Part shown: positions 1-5,442 of the stretch, piece after piece
Numbering within the stretch: position 1 is the first letter of the stretch
Layout of the letters: each line of letters begins with the position of its first letter
From: Lachnospiraceae bacterium
GTDB taxonomy: Bacteria; Bacillota; Clostridia; Lachnospirales; Lachnospiraceae
Length of the DNA stretch: 5,442 nucleotides
Direction: 5' to 3'
NCBI GenBank assembly: GCA_014804185.1
Contig: JAAVAG010000024.1
Location: 1-5,442, forward strand
Notes under the pieces: model-generated
Database searches by the model: none
Seen by the model: the letters and a program-made list of their open reading frames with translations, nothing else
Told to the model about the DNA's origin: nothing
Made by a program: the position numbers and the translations under genes

Positions 1-49
1 AATCGCGTTTTACCGGAAAGACTGTGAGGTAAGGTTTGGTGAGAAATGA
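1..49 (+). CDS. 3' end of an AAA-ATPase-like/PD-(D/E)XK protein, paralogue of the next gene
   Basis: The reading frame enters from the left edge (first full codon at 2) and ends at TGA 47-49. The visible residues are IAFYRKDCEVRFGEK. They match residues 552-564 of the next gene (IAFYRKDCEVRFG) exactly, after which the two proteins diverge: this one stops after EK, while the next continues for 11 more residues. At DNA level positions 1-39 match 1750-1788 with only three differences, all at synonymous third positions. This is therefore the C-terminal end of a tandem paralogue, just after its nuclease-type domain. Its ATPase domain lies outside the window, so whether the gene is intact cannot be judged. 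Confidence 0.85.
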   Translation, partial: IAFYRKDCEVRFGEK

Positions 50-88
50 GCTGGATGCCAATGAAAAAGTGGGCAGACGAAAAGAAGG

Positions 89-95
89 GGAGGTG
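89..95 (+). promoter_or_regulatory. Ribosome binding site of the AAA-ATPase-like gene
   Basis: GGAGGTG lies just before two adjacent ATG codons at 98 and 101. The GGAGG core ends at 93, leaving 4 bases to the first ATG and 7 to the second. The 7-base spacing is nearer the usual optimum, so translation may mainly begin at 101. The two choices differ by a single methionine. Confidence 0.7.
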
Positions 96-97
96 CG

Positions 98-1825
98 ATG
101 ATGCCGGAGAAAAAACCATTGCCAATAGGTGTTGATAGTTTTGCCAAGGTGATAAAAGAAGGGTATTATTATATTGACAAGACCATGCTGATCAGGGAAC
201 TGCTGGATTTGAAAGGAGAAGTAAACCTGTTTACCCGTCCCCGGCGTTTCGGAAAAACCCTGAATCTCAGCATGCTCCGGTATTTTTTTGAGGATACCGG
301 GGATGCGGAGAATAACGCGCGGAACAGAACACTTTTTCAGGGAATGAAAATTATGGAGGCCGGTGAGGAATATACCGGTCATATGGGGAAGTATCCTGTG
401 ATCAACCTGACGCTAAAGTCGGCAAAGCAGAGGGATTTTGACGCCGCCTATATCAAACTGAAAGATGAAATCGCGGAGGAATATCAACGACATTGTTATA
501 TACTGGAGAGCGACAAAATAGATGAGGGGAACAAGCGGAAATTTCGGGAAATTGCAGACAGAAAAGCGCAATATAATGATTATTCCGGTTCGCTGAAATT
601 TTTGAGCAGGTGCCTGTATCAGGTAACGGGCAAACACACCGTCATCTTGATCGATGAATACGATGTGCCGCTGGAAAACGCATATTTCCGGGGATTTTAC
701 GGGGAGATGGTGGATTTTATCCGTTCGCTGTTTGAGTCCGCGCTGAAAACCAATGACTGCCTGCAGTTTGCGGTGATTACGGGCTGTCTGCGTATTTCAA
801 AGGAAAGTATTTTTACAGGATTAAATCACTTGAATATTGTCTCTGTGCTGGACAAAAAATACAGTGAGCACTTTGGCTTTACAGAACCGGAAGTGCTGCA
901 GATCATGTCTTATTACAATGTGGAAAGCCGCTTTTCCACCATGAAAGAATGGTATGACGGATACATGTTCGGAGAAACAGAGGTTTATAATCCATGGAGT
1001 GTGATTAAGTATCTATCTGATTTATGTTCGGATATTGATGCTTTTCCCCGGCCCTACTGGATCAACACCAGTTCCAATGACATCGTAAAGGACATGATCG
1101 CCCAGGCTGACCGGGAGACGAAAGGACAGATTGAGGCGCTTTTGTGCGGTGACACACTGGATATCCAGGTACGTGAAGAAGTAACGTATGAGGATATGCA
1201 CAGCAGGGGTGAAAATCTGTGGAACTTTCTCTATTTTACCGGGTATCTGACGAAAAAAAGCGAATACTTTAAAGAGTCCTCCGTGTTTTTGCGGGCGCAG
1301 ATTCCTAATATAGAAGTAAAGACAATCTATCAGAACACGATTCTGGGGTGGCTGCGAAAAAAAATAGAAAAACAGGACTTCAGAGAACTGTACCGCGCCA
1401 TGGAGGAGGGAGACGCGGAAAAAATGACGGATATCCTGAGCGAACAGCTTTTTTCAACTATCAGCTTCTATGACAGCGCGGAAAATTTCTACCATGGATT
1501 TCTTGCCGGAATTTTAAGTCAGAGCGAAAATTATCTGGTGAAATCCAACCGGGAGTCGGGGGCGGGGCGTTCTGATCTTATGGTGAAAAGTCCCTCTCTG
1601 CGGGGCAGGGCGTTTATATTGGAGATCAAGGTCTCGGCGTGCATTGACGATCTGGAGAATGATGCCCAGAAAGCACTGGGACAGATTTACGACAGGAAAT
1701 ACATGGATGAACTGCGCGCGGAAGGATATCGGAAAATAGACTGTTACGGAATTGCGTTTTATCGGAAAGACTGTGAAGTAAGGTTTGGGAAAGGAACATA
1801 TATTTACTCAAGAGAACTGAAGTAA
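98..1825 (+). CDS. AAA-ATPase-like protein with C-terminal PD-(D/E)XK nuclease-type domain
   Basis: This 575-residue cytoplasmic protein has the two-domain plan of the AAA-ATPase_like + DUF1703-type PD-(D/E)XK family. Residues 8-30 carry the family's N-terminal signature (LPIGVDSFAKVIKEGYYYID, then KT). The P-loop is TRPRRFGKT (46-54), lacking the usual first glycine but typical of this family. Walker B is VILIDEYD (182-189). A conserved block ITGCLRISKESIFTGLNH spans 227-244, and WYDGY with YNPWSV lies near 285-302. The C-terminal domain has YHGFLAGIL (465-473) and the catalytic-type pattern GRSD (D493) ... LEIK (E509, K511), followed by ALGQIYDRKY (526-535). All key ATPase and nuclease residues are therefore present. 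Members are common, often multicopy, in clostridia and Bacteroidetes; their role is not established, and a link to nucleic acid processing or mobile DNA is only inferred. A paralogue ends 48 bases upstream, and the macrodomain gene begins 33 bases downstream with no terminator between. There is no signal peptide or membrane segment. Confidence 0.93.
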   Translation: MMPEKKPLPIGVDSFAKVIKEGYYYIDKTMLIRELLDLKGEVNLFTRPRRFGKTLNLSMLRYFFEDTGDAENNARNRTLFQGMKIMEAGEEYTGHMGKYPVINLTLKSAKQRDFDAAYIKLKDEIAEEYQRHCYILESDKIDEGNKRKFREIADRKAQYNDYSGSLKFLSRCLYQVTGKHTVILIDEYDVPLENAYFRGFYGEMVDFIRSLFESALKTNDCLQFAVITGCLRISKESIFTGLNHLNIVSVLDKKYSEHFGFTEPEVLQIMSYYNVESRFSTMKEWYDGYMFGETEVYNPWSVIKYLSDLCSDIDAFPRPYWINTSSNDIVKDMIAQADRETKGQIEALLCGDTLDIQVREEVTYEDMHSRGENLWNFLYFTGYLTKKSEYFKESSVFLRAQIPNIEVKTIYQNTILGWLRKKIEKQDFRELYRAMEEGDAEKMTDILSEQLFSTISFYDSAENFYHGFLAGILSQSENYLVKSNRESGAGRSDLMVKSPSLRGRAFILEIKVSACIDDLENDAQKALGQIYDRKYMDELRAEGYRKIDCYGIAFYRKDCEVRFGKGTYIYSRELK

Positions 1826-1858
1826 AGAACCGGCAGATTTGGGAGGAAAATCGGAGAA

Positions 1859-3001
1859 ATGCCTTTTCAGATCGTCAGAAATGACATTACAAAAATGAAA
1901 GCGGATGCTATTGTAAATACCGCCAATCCGAAGCCCGTCTACGAGGGTGGAACGGATCAGGCCATCTACGAGGCGGCAGGGGCCGAAAAGCTGCTGGCCA
2001 GACGCAGAAAGATCGGCGATATAGAGCCGGGAGAGGCGGCGGTGACTCCGGCGTTTGCACTGGACGCAAAATATATTATCCATACAGTGGGGCCGGTATG
2101 GCAGGGAGGCGGTCGCGGCGAAGCGGACTGTTTGAGGAAATGCTATGAACACAGCCTGCATCTGGCGCGCAGACACAGGTGCAGGAGCATTGCCTTTCCG
2201 CTGATCGCATCCGGTGTTTACGGATACCCGAAAGAGGAGGCGCTCCGGATCGCACTGTCTGTTATCCGTGAGTTTCTTTCCAAAGAGGATATGATGATCT
2301 ATCTGGTGGTGTTCGATCAGGAATCCTTTGAACTGTCGGGAACGCTGTTTGCGGACATAAAAACCTATATTGACGAGAACTATGCGGCGGAAAAAACGGT
2401 ATTCTATCGCCGCATGGCGGAGCGTACAAGCAGCCGGATGCCGGTGCCCAGGAGTATGCCCAGGAGCAGCCAGACACCCGGGAGTGTCCAGGCCCCCAGG
2501 AGCAGCCAGACACCCGGGAGTGTCCAGGTACCCAGGAGCAGTCAGGCATCCATGAGCGACCGGCCTTTGTACTGTCCGGCGGCTGCGGGCGGGCCGCAGT
2601 CTGAGGAAAAGGGTATCGCAAAAAGGGCCGAGCGCAGCCTGGAGGATGTGATGGCGCAGCTGGGAGAGACGTTTCAGCAGAGGCTGTTCCGCCTTATCGA
2701 TGAGCGGAAAATGACGGATGTGGAGGTGTACAAGAAAGCCAATCTGGACCGGAAACTTTTCTCCAAGATACGCGGCAATAAAGAGTATCGGCCGAAAAAG
2801 ATCACGGCTGTGGCGCTGGCCATCGCGCTGGAACTGAATCTGGATGAGACAAAAGATCTGCTGGCCCGGGCGGAACTGGCCCTGTCGCCCAGCAGCAAGT
2901 TCGACCTGATTATTTCGTACTTTATCGAAAGAGAGATATACGATATTTATACAATCAATCTGGCGCTTTTTGGCCATGGGCAGGCCTTGCTGGGAGAGTA
3001 G
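1859..3001 (+). CDS. Macrodomain protein with repeat linker and C-terminal XRE-like HTH region
   Basis: 380 residues in three parts. Residues 1-175 are a MacroD/YmdB-type macrodomain: NDIT (8-11), VNTAN (19-23), GGTD (30-33), IHTVGPVW (74-81) and the phosphate loop IASGVYGYP (116-124). Aligned by eye to E. coli YmdB, N20, N23 and D33 match the residues tied to ADP-ribose binding and hydrolysis (N22, N25, D35), so ADP-ribose or O-acetyl-ADP-ribose hydrolysis is plausible. Residues 190-260 are a low-complexity Pro/Ser/Gln/Arg linker containing a 12-residue tandem repeat. Residues about 268-340 resemble an XRE-type helix-turn-helix (MTDVEVYKKANLDRKLFSKI at 285-304, then a helix with AIALELNLDE), followed by a 40-residue conserved-looking tail. 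DNA or RNA binding is inferred. GGGAGG at 1841-1846 is 12 bases from the ATG and GGAG at 1853-1856 only 2, so initiation may be modest. It is not an obvious DarG antitoxin, because no DarT toxin is adjacent on either side. It probably shares a transcript with the gene before it. Confidence 0.9.
   Translation: MPFQIVRNDITKMKADAIVNTANPKPVYEGGTDQAIYEAAGAEKLLARRRKIGDIEPGEAAVTPAFALDAKYIIHTVGPVWQGGGRGEADCLRKCYEHSLHLARRHRCRSIAFPLIASGVYGYPKEEALRIALSVIREFLSKEDMMIYLVVFDQESFELSGTLFADIKTYIDENYAAEKTVFYRRMAERTSSRMPVPRSMPRSSQTPGSVQAPRSSQTPGSVQVPRSSQASMSDRPLYCPAAAGGPQSEEKGIAKRAERSLEDVMAQLGETFQQRLFRLIDERKMTDVEVYKKANLDRKLFSKIRGNKEYRPKKITAVALAIALELNLDETKDLLARAELALSPSSKFDLIISYFIEREIYDIYTINLALFGHGQALLGE
2459..2545 (+). 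repeat. 36-bp in-frame tandem repeat in the macrodomain linker
   Basis: Two full 36-bp units (2459-2494 and 2495-2530) and a partial third (2531-2545) encode PRSSQTPGSVQA, PRSSQTPGSVQV and PRSSQ. The two full units differ only in their last codon (GCC against GTA). A degenerate PRSM just upstream looks like a worn half-unit. Because 36 is a multiple of 3, copy number can change without a frameshift. Each full unit contains GACAC-CCGGGA-GTGTC, a short inverted repeat. The near-perfect DNA identity suggests recent slippage or expansion in a flexible, probably disordered linker. Confidence 0.92.
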
Positions 3002-3064
3002 CGGCATTTTTTAAATTTGTCGCCTGGCGGGAGACCATTTTTCCGTCTCCGGGATTTATACTTA

Positions 3065-3090
3065 CCTTACCATAAAACGAGGAGGTAAGG
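3065..3090 (+). promoter_or_regulatory. Inverted repeat overlapping the VWA ribosome binding site
   Basis: CCTTACC (3065-3071) and GGTAAGG (3084-3090) form a perfect 7-bp inverted repeat with a 12-base loop. The right arm contains the last two G of the GGAGG Shine-Dalgarno core (3081-3085), so pairing in the mRNA would partly hide it. CTTACC also occurs in an overlapping second copy at 3061-3066, allowing an alternative pairing. The geometry fits a translational control hairpin or a DNA operator. Function is inferred, and chance cannot be excluded for a 7-bp stem. Confidence 0.4.
3081..3089 (+). promoter_or_regulatory. Strong ribosome binding site of the VWA gene
   Basis: GGAGGTAAG is a near-ideal Shine-Dalgarno sequence, with 8 bases between the GGAGG core and the ATG at 3094. 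It fixes the start of the VWA gene. It is the strongest translation signal in the window, which contrasts with the weaker site of the macrodomain gene and suggests a higher yield of the VWA protein if the two share a transcript. Confidence 0.85.
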
Positions 3091-3093
3091 AAT

Positions 3094-3795
3094 ATGAAAA
3101 AAGGATTGACGGAGATTGTATTTATACTGGACAAAAGCGGTTCCATGGCCGGACTGGAGGCGGACACCATAGGCGGGTACAATTCCATGCTGGCAAAGCA
3201 GCAGAAAGAAGAGGGGCAGGCTCTGGTGTCCACAGTACTGTTCAATGAACGCCAGACGGTTATTCATGACAGGGCAAGCCTGGAGCAGGTAAAACCTATC
3301 ACGGATCAGGAGTATTGTGTGGGAGGCTGCACTGCGCTGCTGGATGCTGTGGGCGGAGCGATTCATCATATCGGAAATGTACATAAGTACGCCAGGGAGG
3401 AAGACAGACCGGAAAAAACGCTTTTTATCATTACCACGGACGGTATGGAGAATTCCAGCCGGTATTATGGGTATGACAGGGTAAAAGAGATGGTGGAGAG
3501 GCAGAAACAAAAATATGGATGGGAGTTTCTGTTTCTGGGAGCCAATATTGATGCTGTCAGCGTGGCGGGACGTTTCGGTATCGGTGCGGACCGTGCGGTG
3601 AATTATGAATGTGACCGGGAGGGAACGCGGCTGAACTATGAAGTTTTAAACAAGGCAGTCTGTAAGTTCAGAAGCAGTGACATGCCGGCCGCCATGGCGA
3701 TGCCGGCCGGGTGGAAAAAGAGCATTGAAGAGGACTATGCGAAAAGACATAAAGGGGGGCTTTTTCGTAACAGAAAAGATACGGCGGAATCGTAA
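3094..3795 (+). CDS. Short cytosolic VWA-domain protein
   Basis: The protein is 233 residues long and is almost entirely one von Willebrand factor A domain. The metal-ion-dependent adhesion site (MIDAS) is complete: DKSGS (13-17) gives the DxSxS motif, T80 in GGCTALLDA gives the second element, and D116 in ITTDG gives the third. A hydrophobic strand (TEIVFILD) opens the domain and WEFLFLGANIDAV (143-155) forms a later strand and loop. There is no signal peptide or membrane anchor, so it should act in the cytoplasm. Such domains bind a divalent metal and a protein partner. The domain resembles short VWA proteins common in clostridia and is distantly comparable to TerY of tellurite/stress clusters, but I cannot assign a function. 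The C-terminal tail (about 197-233) is basic and begins with the repeated MPA segment. It follows the macrodomain gene by 92 bases and may be co-expressed with it; the next gene has its own promoter. Confidence 0.9.
   Translation: MKKGLTEIVFILDKSGSMAGLEADTIGGYNSMLAKQQKEEGQALVSTVLFNERQTVIHDRASLEQVKPITDQEYCVGGCTALLDAVGGAIHHIGNVHKYAREEDRPEKTLFIITTDGMENSSRYYGYDRVKEMVERQKQKYGWEFLFLGANIDAVSVAGRFGIGADRAVNYECDREGTRLNYEVLNKAVCKFRSSDMPAAMAMPAGWKKSIEEDYAKRHKGGLFRNRKDTAES
3682..3709 (+). repeat. GC-rich direct repeat and palindromes inside the VWA gene
   Basis: ATGCCGGCCG occurs at 3682-3691 and again at 3700-3709, encoding MPA twice within MPAAMAMPAG. Each copy contains the palindrome GCCGGC (3684-3689, 3702-3707), and CGCCATGGCG (3690-3699) between them is itself palindromic. 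The two GCCGGC arms can pair to enclose the central palindrome. It lies about 90 bases before the stop codon and has no T-run, so it is not a terminator. It probably reflects local duplication. Confidence 0.6.
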
Positions 3796-3817
3796 CAGAA
3801 CGGGGTGCAGCGAAATC

Positions 3818-3846
3818 TTGACATCAGAGCGGGAATGACCGATAAT
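3818..3846 (+). promoter_or_regulatory. SigA-type promoter for the glycogen debranching gene
   Basis: A perfect -35 box TTGACA (3818-3823) is followed after exactly 17 bases by GATAAT (3841-3846), one mismatch from TATAAT. Spacing and sequence are nearly ideal for the housekeeping sigma factor. Transcription should start near 3852-3854. This marks a new transcription unit after the VWA gene and gives a leader of about 35 bases to the ATG at 3889. The rest of the 3796-3888 spacer shows no convincing terminator for the VWA gene, so some read-through is likely. Confidence 0.75.
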
Positions 3847-3870
3847 AGATAGCAGTAAATGGAGACAGAA

Positions 3871-3876
3871 AGGTGG
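3871..3876 (+). promoter_or_regulatory. Probable ribosome binding site of the glycogen debranching gene
   Basis: AGGTGG lies 12 bases before the ATG at 3889. The spacing is longer than usual and the match is imperfect. It still favours 3889 over the in-frame ATG at 3859, which follows a TAA directly, has no Shine-Dalgarno, and would lie only about 6 bases from the predicted transcription start. Confidence 0.4.
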
Positions 3877-3888
3877 TCTGAGAATCGA

Positions 3889-5442
3889 ATGGACAATGAC
3901 AGAGAGCAGCCGACAGCGACAGACAGTGAAGAGATCAGGTCTGAAATAATGAGTCTTCCCAGAACCATTCATCTGGTTCCCATGGACTATGTGGAGGGGT
4001 ATGCCATTCGTCCGGGTTTTTATGAGATCAACGGGGCCACGGCTATTCCCGGAGGTGTGAATTTTACGGTGCAATCCAGCGATGCCACCGCCATTGAACT
4101 GGTACTGTTCAGAAAGTCGGAGACAGAGCCCTATGCCGTGATACCATTTCCGTCCCACTATCGGATCGGCAATGTGTATTCCATGATCGTGTTTAAACTG
4201 AATATAGAAGAATTTGATTACGCTTACCGGGTGGACGGCCCTTACGATCCCCGCAGGGGAATGATCTTTGACCGCAGCAAGCTGCTGCTGGACCCTTATG
4301 CCAAAGCGGTGGTCCGGCATGAAAAGTGGGGAGAGAGGTCGCAGCGGACGCAGTATTACAAGGCCAGGGTGGTAAAGGACGATTTTGACTGGAAAGATAT
4401 GAAACAGCCGCTGCTTCCCATGGAAGATCTGATCATTTATGAATTGCACGTCCGGGGATTTACCATGCATGAATCTTCCGGCGTAGAATATCCGGGAACG
4501 TTTGCGGGTCTTGTGGAAAAAATACCGTACCTGTTGGAACTTGGGGTAAACGTGGTGGAACTGATGCCGGTTTTCTCTTTTGATGAAATGCAGGATTACC
4601 GGGAGAAAGACGGCAAAAAGCTGTATAATTACTGGGGATATAATACGGTGGGTTTTTTTGCCCCCAACGCGGGTTATGCCGCCAGCATGAAGAGCAATCA
4701 GGAGGGAAATGAACTAAAGAAGCTGATATGGGAATTCCAGAAACACGGAATAGAGGTTTATCTGGACGTAGTGTTCAATCATACGGCGGAGGGGAATGAG
4801 GAGGGGCCGTTCTTTTCCTTTAAAGGATTTGACAACCATATTTATTATCTGCTCACGCCGGACGGGAAATATTATAATTTCAGCGGGTGCGGCAATGTGC
4901 TCAACTGCAACCATCCCATTGTGCGGCAGATGATTCTGGACTGTCTGCGGTACTGGGTAACTGCTTACCGTGTGGATGGGTTCCGCTTTGACCTGGCGTC
5001 CATACTGGGCAGAAGCGGGGACGGACTGCCCATGAACAATCCGCCTCTGCTGGAGGCGCTGGCCTTTGACCCTATTTTAAGCGATGTAAAGCTGATTGCT
5101 GAGGCCTGGGATGCGGGCGGGCTGTATCAGGTCGGTACTTTTCCCTCCTGGAACAGGTGGGCGGAATGGAACGGAAGATACCGGGACGACATCCGCAGAT
5201 ATCTGAAAGGGGACAAGGGGATGGCCCATGCGGCGGTTCAGCGGATGAAAGGTTCCCGGGACATTTACGGAGTCAATTACAGAGAGAATGCGTCGGTAAA
5301 TTTCATAACCTGCCATGACGGTTTTACGATGTACGATCTGTATGCCTACAACGAAAAGCACAATGAAAAGAACGGATGGAACAATACGGACGGCACCTGG
5401 GACAATGCCAGCTGGAACTGCGGCGCGGAGGGAGAAGCCGAC
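3889..5442 (+). CDS. glgX: Glycogen debranching enzyme, GlgX/isoamylase type (3' truncated)
   Basis: The frame is open to the right edge, giving 518 residues of a family usually about 650-720 long. The enzyme hydrolyses alpha-1,6 branch points of glycogen or limit dextrins in the cytoplasm. Residues about 40-140 form the N-terminal CBM48-like beta domain (RPGFYEINGATAIPGGVNFT, then YAYRVDGPYDPRRG). The GH13 barrel follows, with YELHVRGFT (184-192) and YWGYNTVGFFAP (248-259). All four GH13 regions are present: DVVFNHT (293-299); RVDGFRFD (361-368) with nucleophile D368; LIAEAWD (402-408) with acid/base E405; and FITCHDG (472-478) with H476 and D477. The segment DGTWDNASWNCGAEG (501-515) is the GlgX/isoamylase-type hallmark. 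Alternative starts are ATG 3859 (disfavoured by the promoter position) and ATG 3949. A SigA-type promoter lies directly upstream, so it is transcribed independently of the VWA gene. Pullulanase is less likely given this hallmark and the compact N-terminus. The missing C-terminal part means integrity cannot be confirmed. Confidence 0.93.
   Translation, partial: MDNDREQPTATDSEEIRSEIMSLPRTIHLVPMDYVEGYAIRPGFYEINGATAIPGGVNFTVQSSDATAIELVLFRKSETEPYAVIPFPSHYRIGNVYSMIVFKLNIEEFDYAYRVDGPYDPRRGMIFDRSKLLLDPYAKAVVRHEKWGERSQRTQYYKARVVKDDFDWKDMKQPLLPMEDLIIYELHVRGFTMHESSGVEYPGTFAGLVEKIPYLLELGVNVVELMPVFSFDEMQDYREKDGKKLYNYWGYNTVGFFAPNAGYAASMKSNQEGNELKKLIWEFQKHGIEVYLDVVFNHTAEGNEEGPFFSFKGFDNHIYYLLTPDGKYYNFSGCGNVLNCNHPIVRQMILDCLRYWVTAYRVDGFRFDLASILGRSGDGLPMNNPPLLEALAFDPILSDVKLIAEAWDAGGLYQVGTFPSWNRWAEWNGRYRDDIRRYLKGDKGMAHAAVQRMKGSRDIYGVNYRENASVNFITCHDGFTMYDLYAYNEKHNEKNGWNNTDGTWDNASWNCGAEGEAD

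Larger units (their letters stand above)
3002..3093 (+). other. Spacer between macrodomain and VWA genes
   Basis: This 92-base spacer holds a small dyad CGCCTGGCG (3021-3029), a hairpin GGAGAC/GTCTCC (3030-3035 and 3045-3050, 9-base loop), and a second inverted repeat that overlaps the VWA ribosome binding site. The first hairpin has no T-run after it, so it is not a convincing intrinsic terminator; it could be a processing or attenuation structure. TATACT at 3057-3062 resembles a -10 box, but no matching -35 lies 16-18 bases upstream. Read-through from the macrodomain gene is therefore the simplest reading. Confidence 0.5.

Noticed and set aside
46..135. A 29-codon + strand frame whose ATG overlaps the upstream stop (ATGA) and which runs into the start of the AAA-ATPase-like gene.
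   Set aside because: It has no ribosome binding site of its own, no recognisable motif, and overlaps the real gene out of frame. Translational coupling is possible but unsupported.
1859..3001. The macrodomain protein as a DarG-type antitoxin of a DarT-DarG DNA ADP-ribosylation system.
   Set aside because: Neither neighbour resembles a DarT ADP-ribosyltransferase, and the macrodomain motifs match the MacroD/YmdB class with a catalytic-type aspartate rather than what I expect for DarG.
1808..3007. A 399-codon open frame on the minus strand opposite the macrodomain gene, longer than the sense gene.
   Set aside because: The sense frame has clear macrodomain motifs. The antisense protein is low-complexity, rich in Pro, Arg, His and Gly, stays open through the repeat, and resembles no family I recognise.
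3057..3062. TATACT as a -10 box for a promoter in front of the VWA gene.
   Set aside because: The bases 16-18 upstream (around 3033-3040) bear no resemblance to TTGACA, and there is no extended -10 TGN, so a promoter is not supported.
3859..3888. ATG 3859 as the glgX start, adding ten residues.
   Set aside because: It has no Shine-Dalgarno and would lie only about 6 bases after the predicted transcription start; 3889 is better supported.
3646..4470. A 274-codon minus-strand frame across the VWA end, the promoter region and the start of glgX.
   Set aside because: It is antisense to two genes with well-recognised domains and crosses a near-consensus + strand promoter; no family features are visible.

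Overview
The window looks like chromosome of a Gram-positive clostridium, most probably Lachnospiraceae. This is inferred from strong GGAGG-type ribosome binding sites, a near-consensus SigA promoter, roughly balanced base composition, and gene families (AAA-ATPase-like/PD-(D/E)XK proteins, macrodomain-HTH fusions, short cytosolic VWA proteins, GlgX) that I associate with that group. No database search was possible, so the taxonomic call is an inference. All supported genes lie on the + strand. There are no RNA genes, CRISPR arrays, insertion sequences or phage genes.

Layout. Positions 1-49 are the last codons of a gene that is a close paralogue of the next one. Positions 98-1825 hold a complete AAA-ATPase-like protein with a C-terminal PD-(D/E)XK nuclease-type domain, so the window opens inside a tandem array of this family. 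After 33 bases comes a two-part protein (1859-3001): an N-terminal MacroD/YmdB-type macrodomain, a low-complexity linker with a 36-bp tandem repeat, and a C-terminal XRE-like helix-turn-helix region. A 92-base spacer with two inverted repeats, one overlapping the ribosome binding site, leads to a short cytosolic VWA protein with an intact MIDAS metal site (3094-3795). A 93-base spacer with a TTGACA-N17-GATAAT promoter then leads to a GlgX/isoamylase-type glycogen debranching enzyme. That gene runs off the right edge, with 518 codons visible from the chosen start.

How they may work together. The nuclease-like gene and the macrodomain gene are close enough to share a transcript, and the VWA gene may be read from the same transcript. 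The debranching enzyme has its own promoter and looks like a separate metabolic unit. The most interesting part is the macrodomain-HTH protein next to the VWA protein. It combines an ADP-ribose-type ligand domain with a putative nucleic-acid-binding domain, beside a metal-dependent protein-interaction module. A role in NAD/ADP-ribose-linked stress or defence signalling is possible, but nothing in the sequence proves it.
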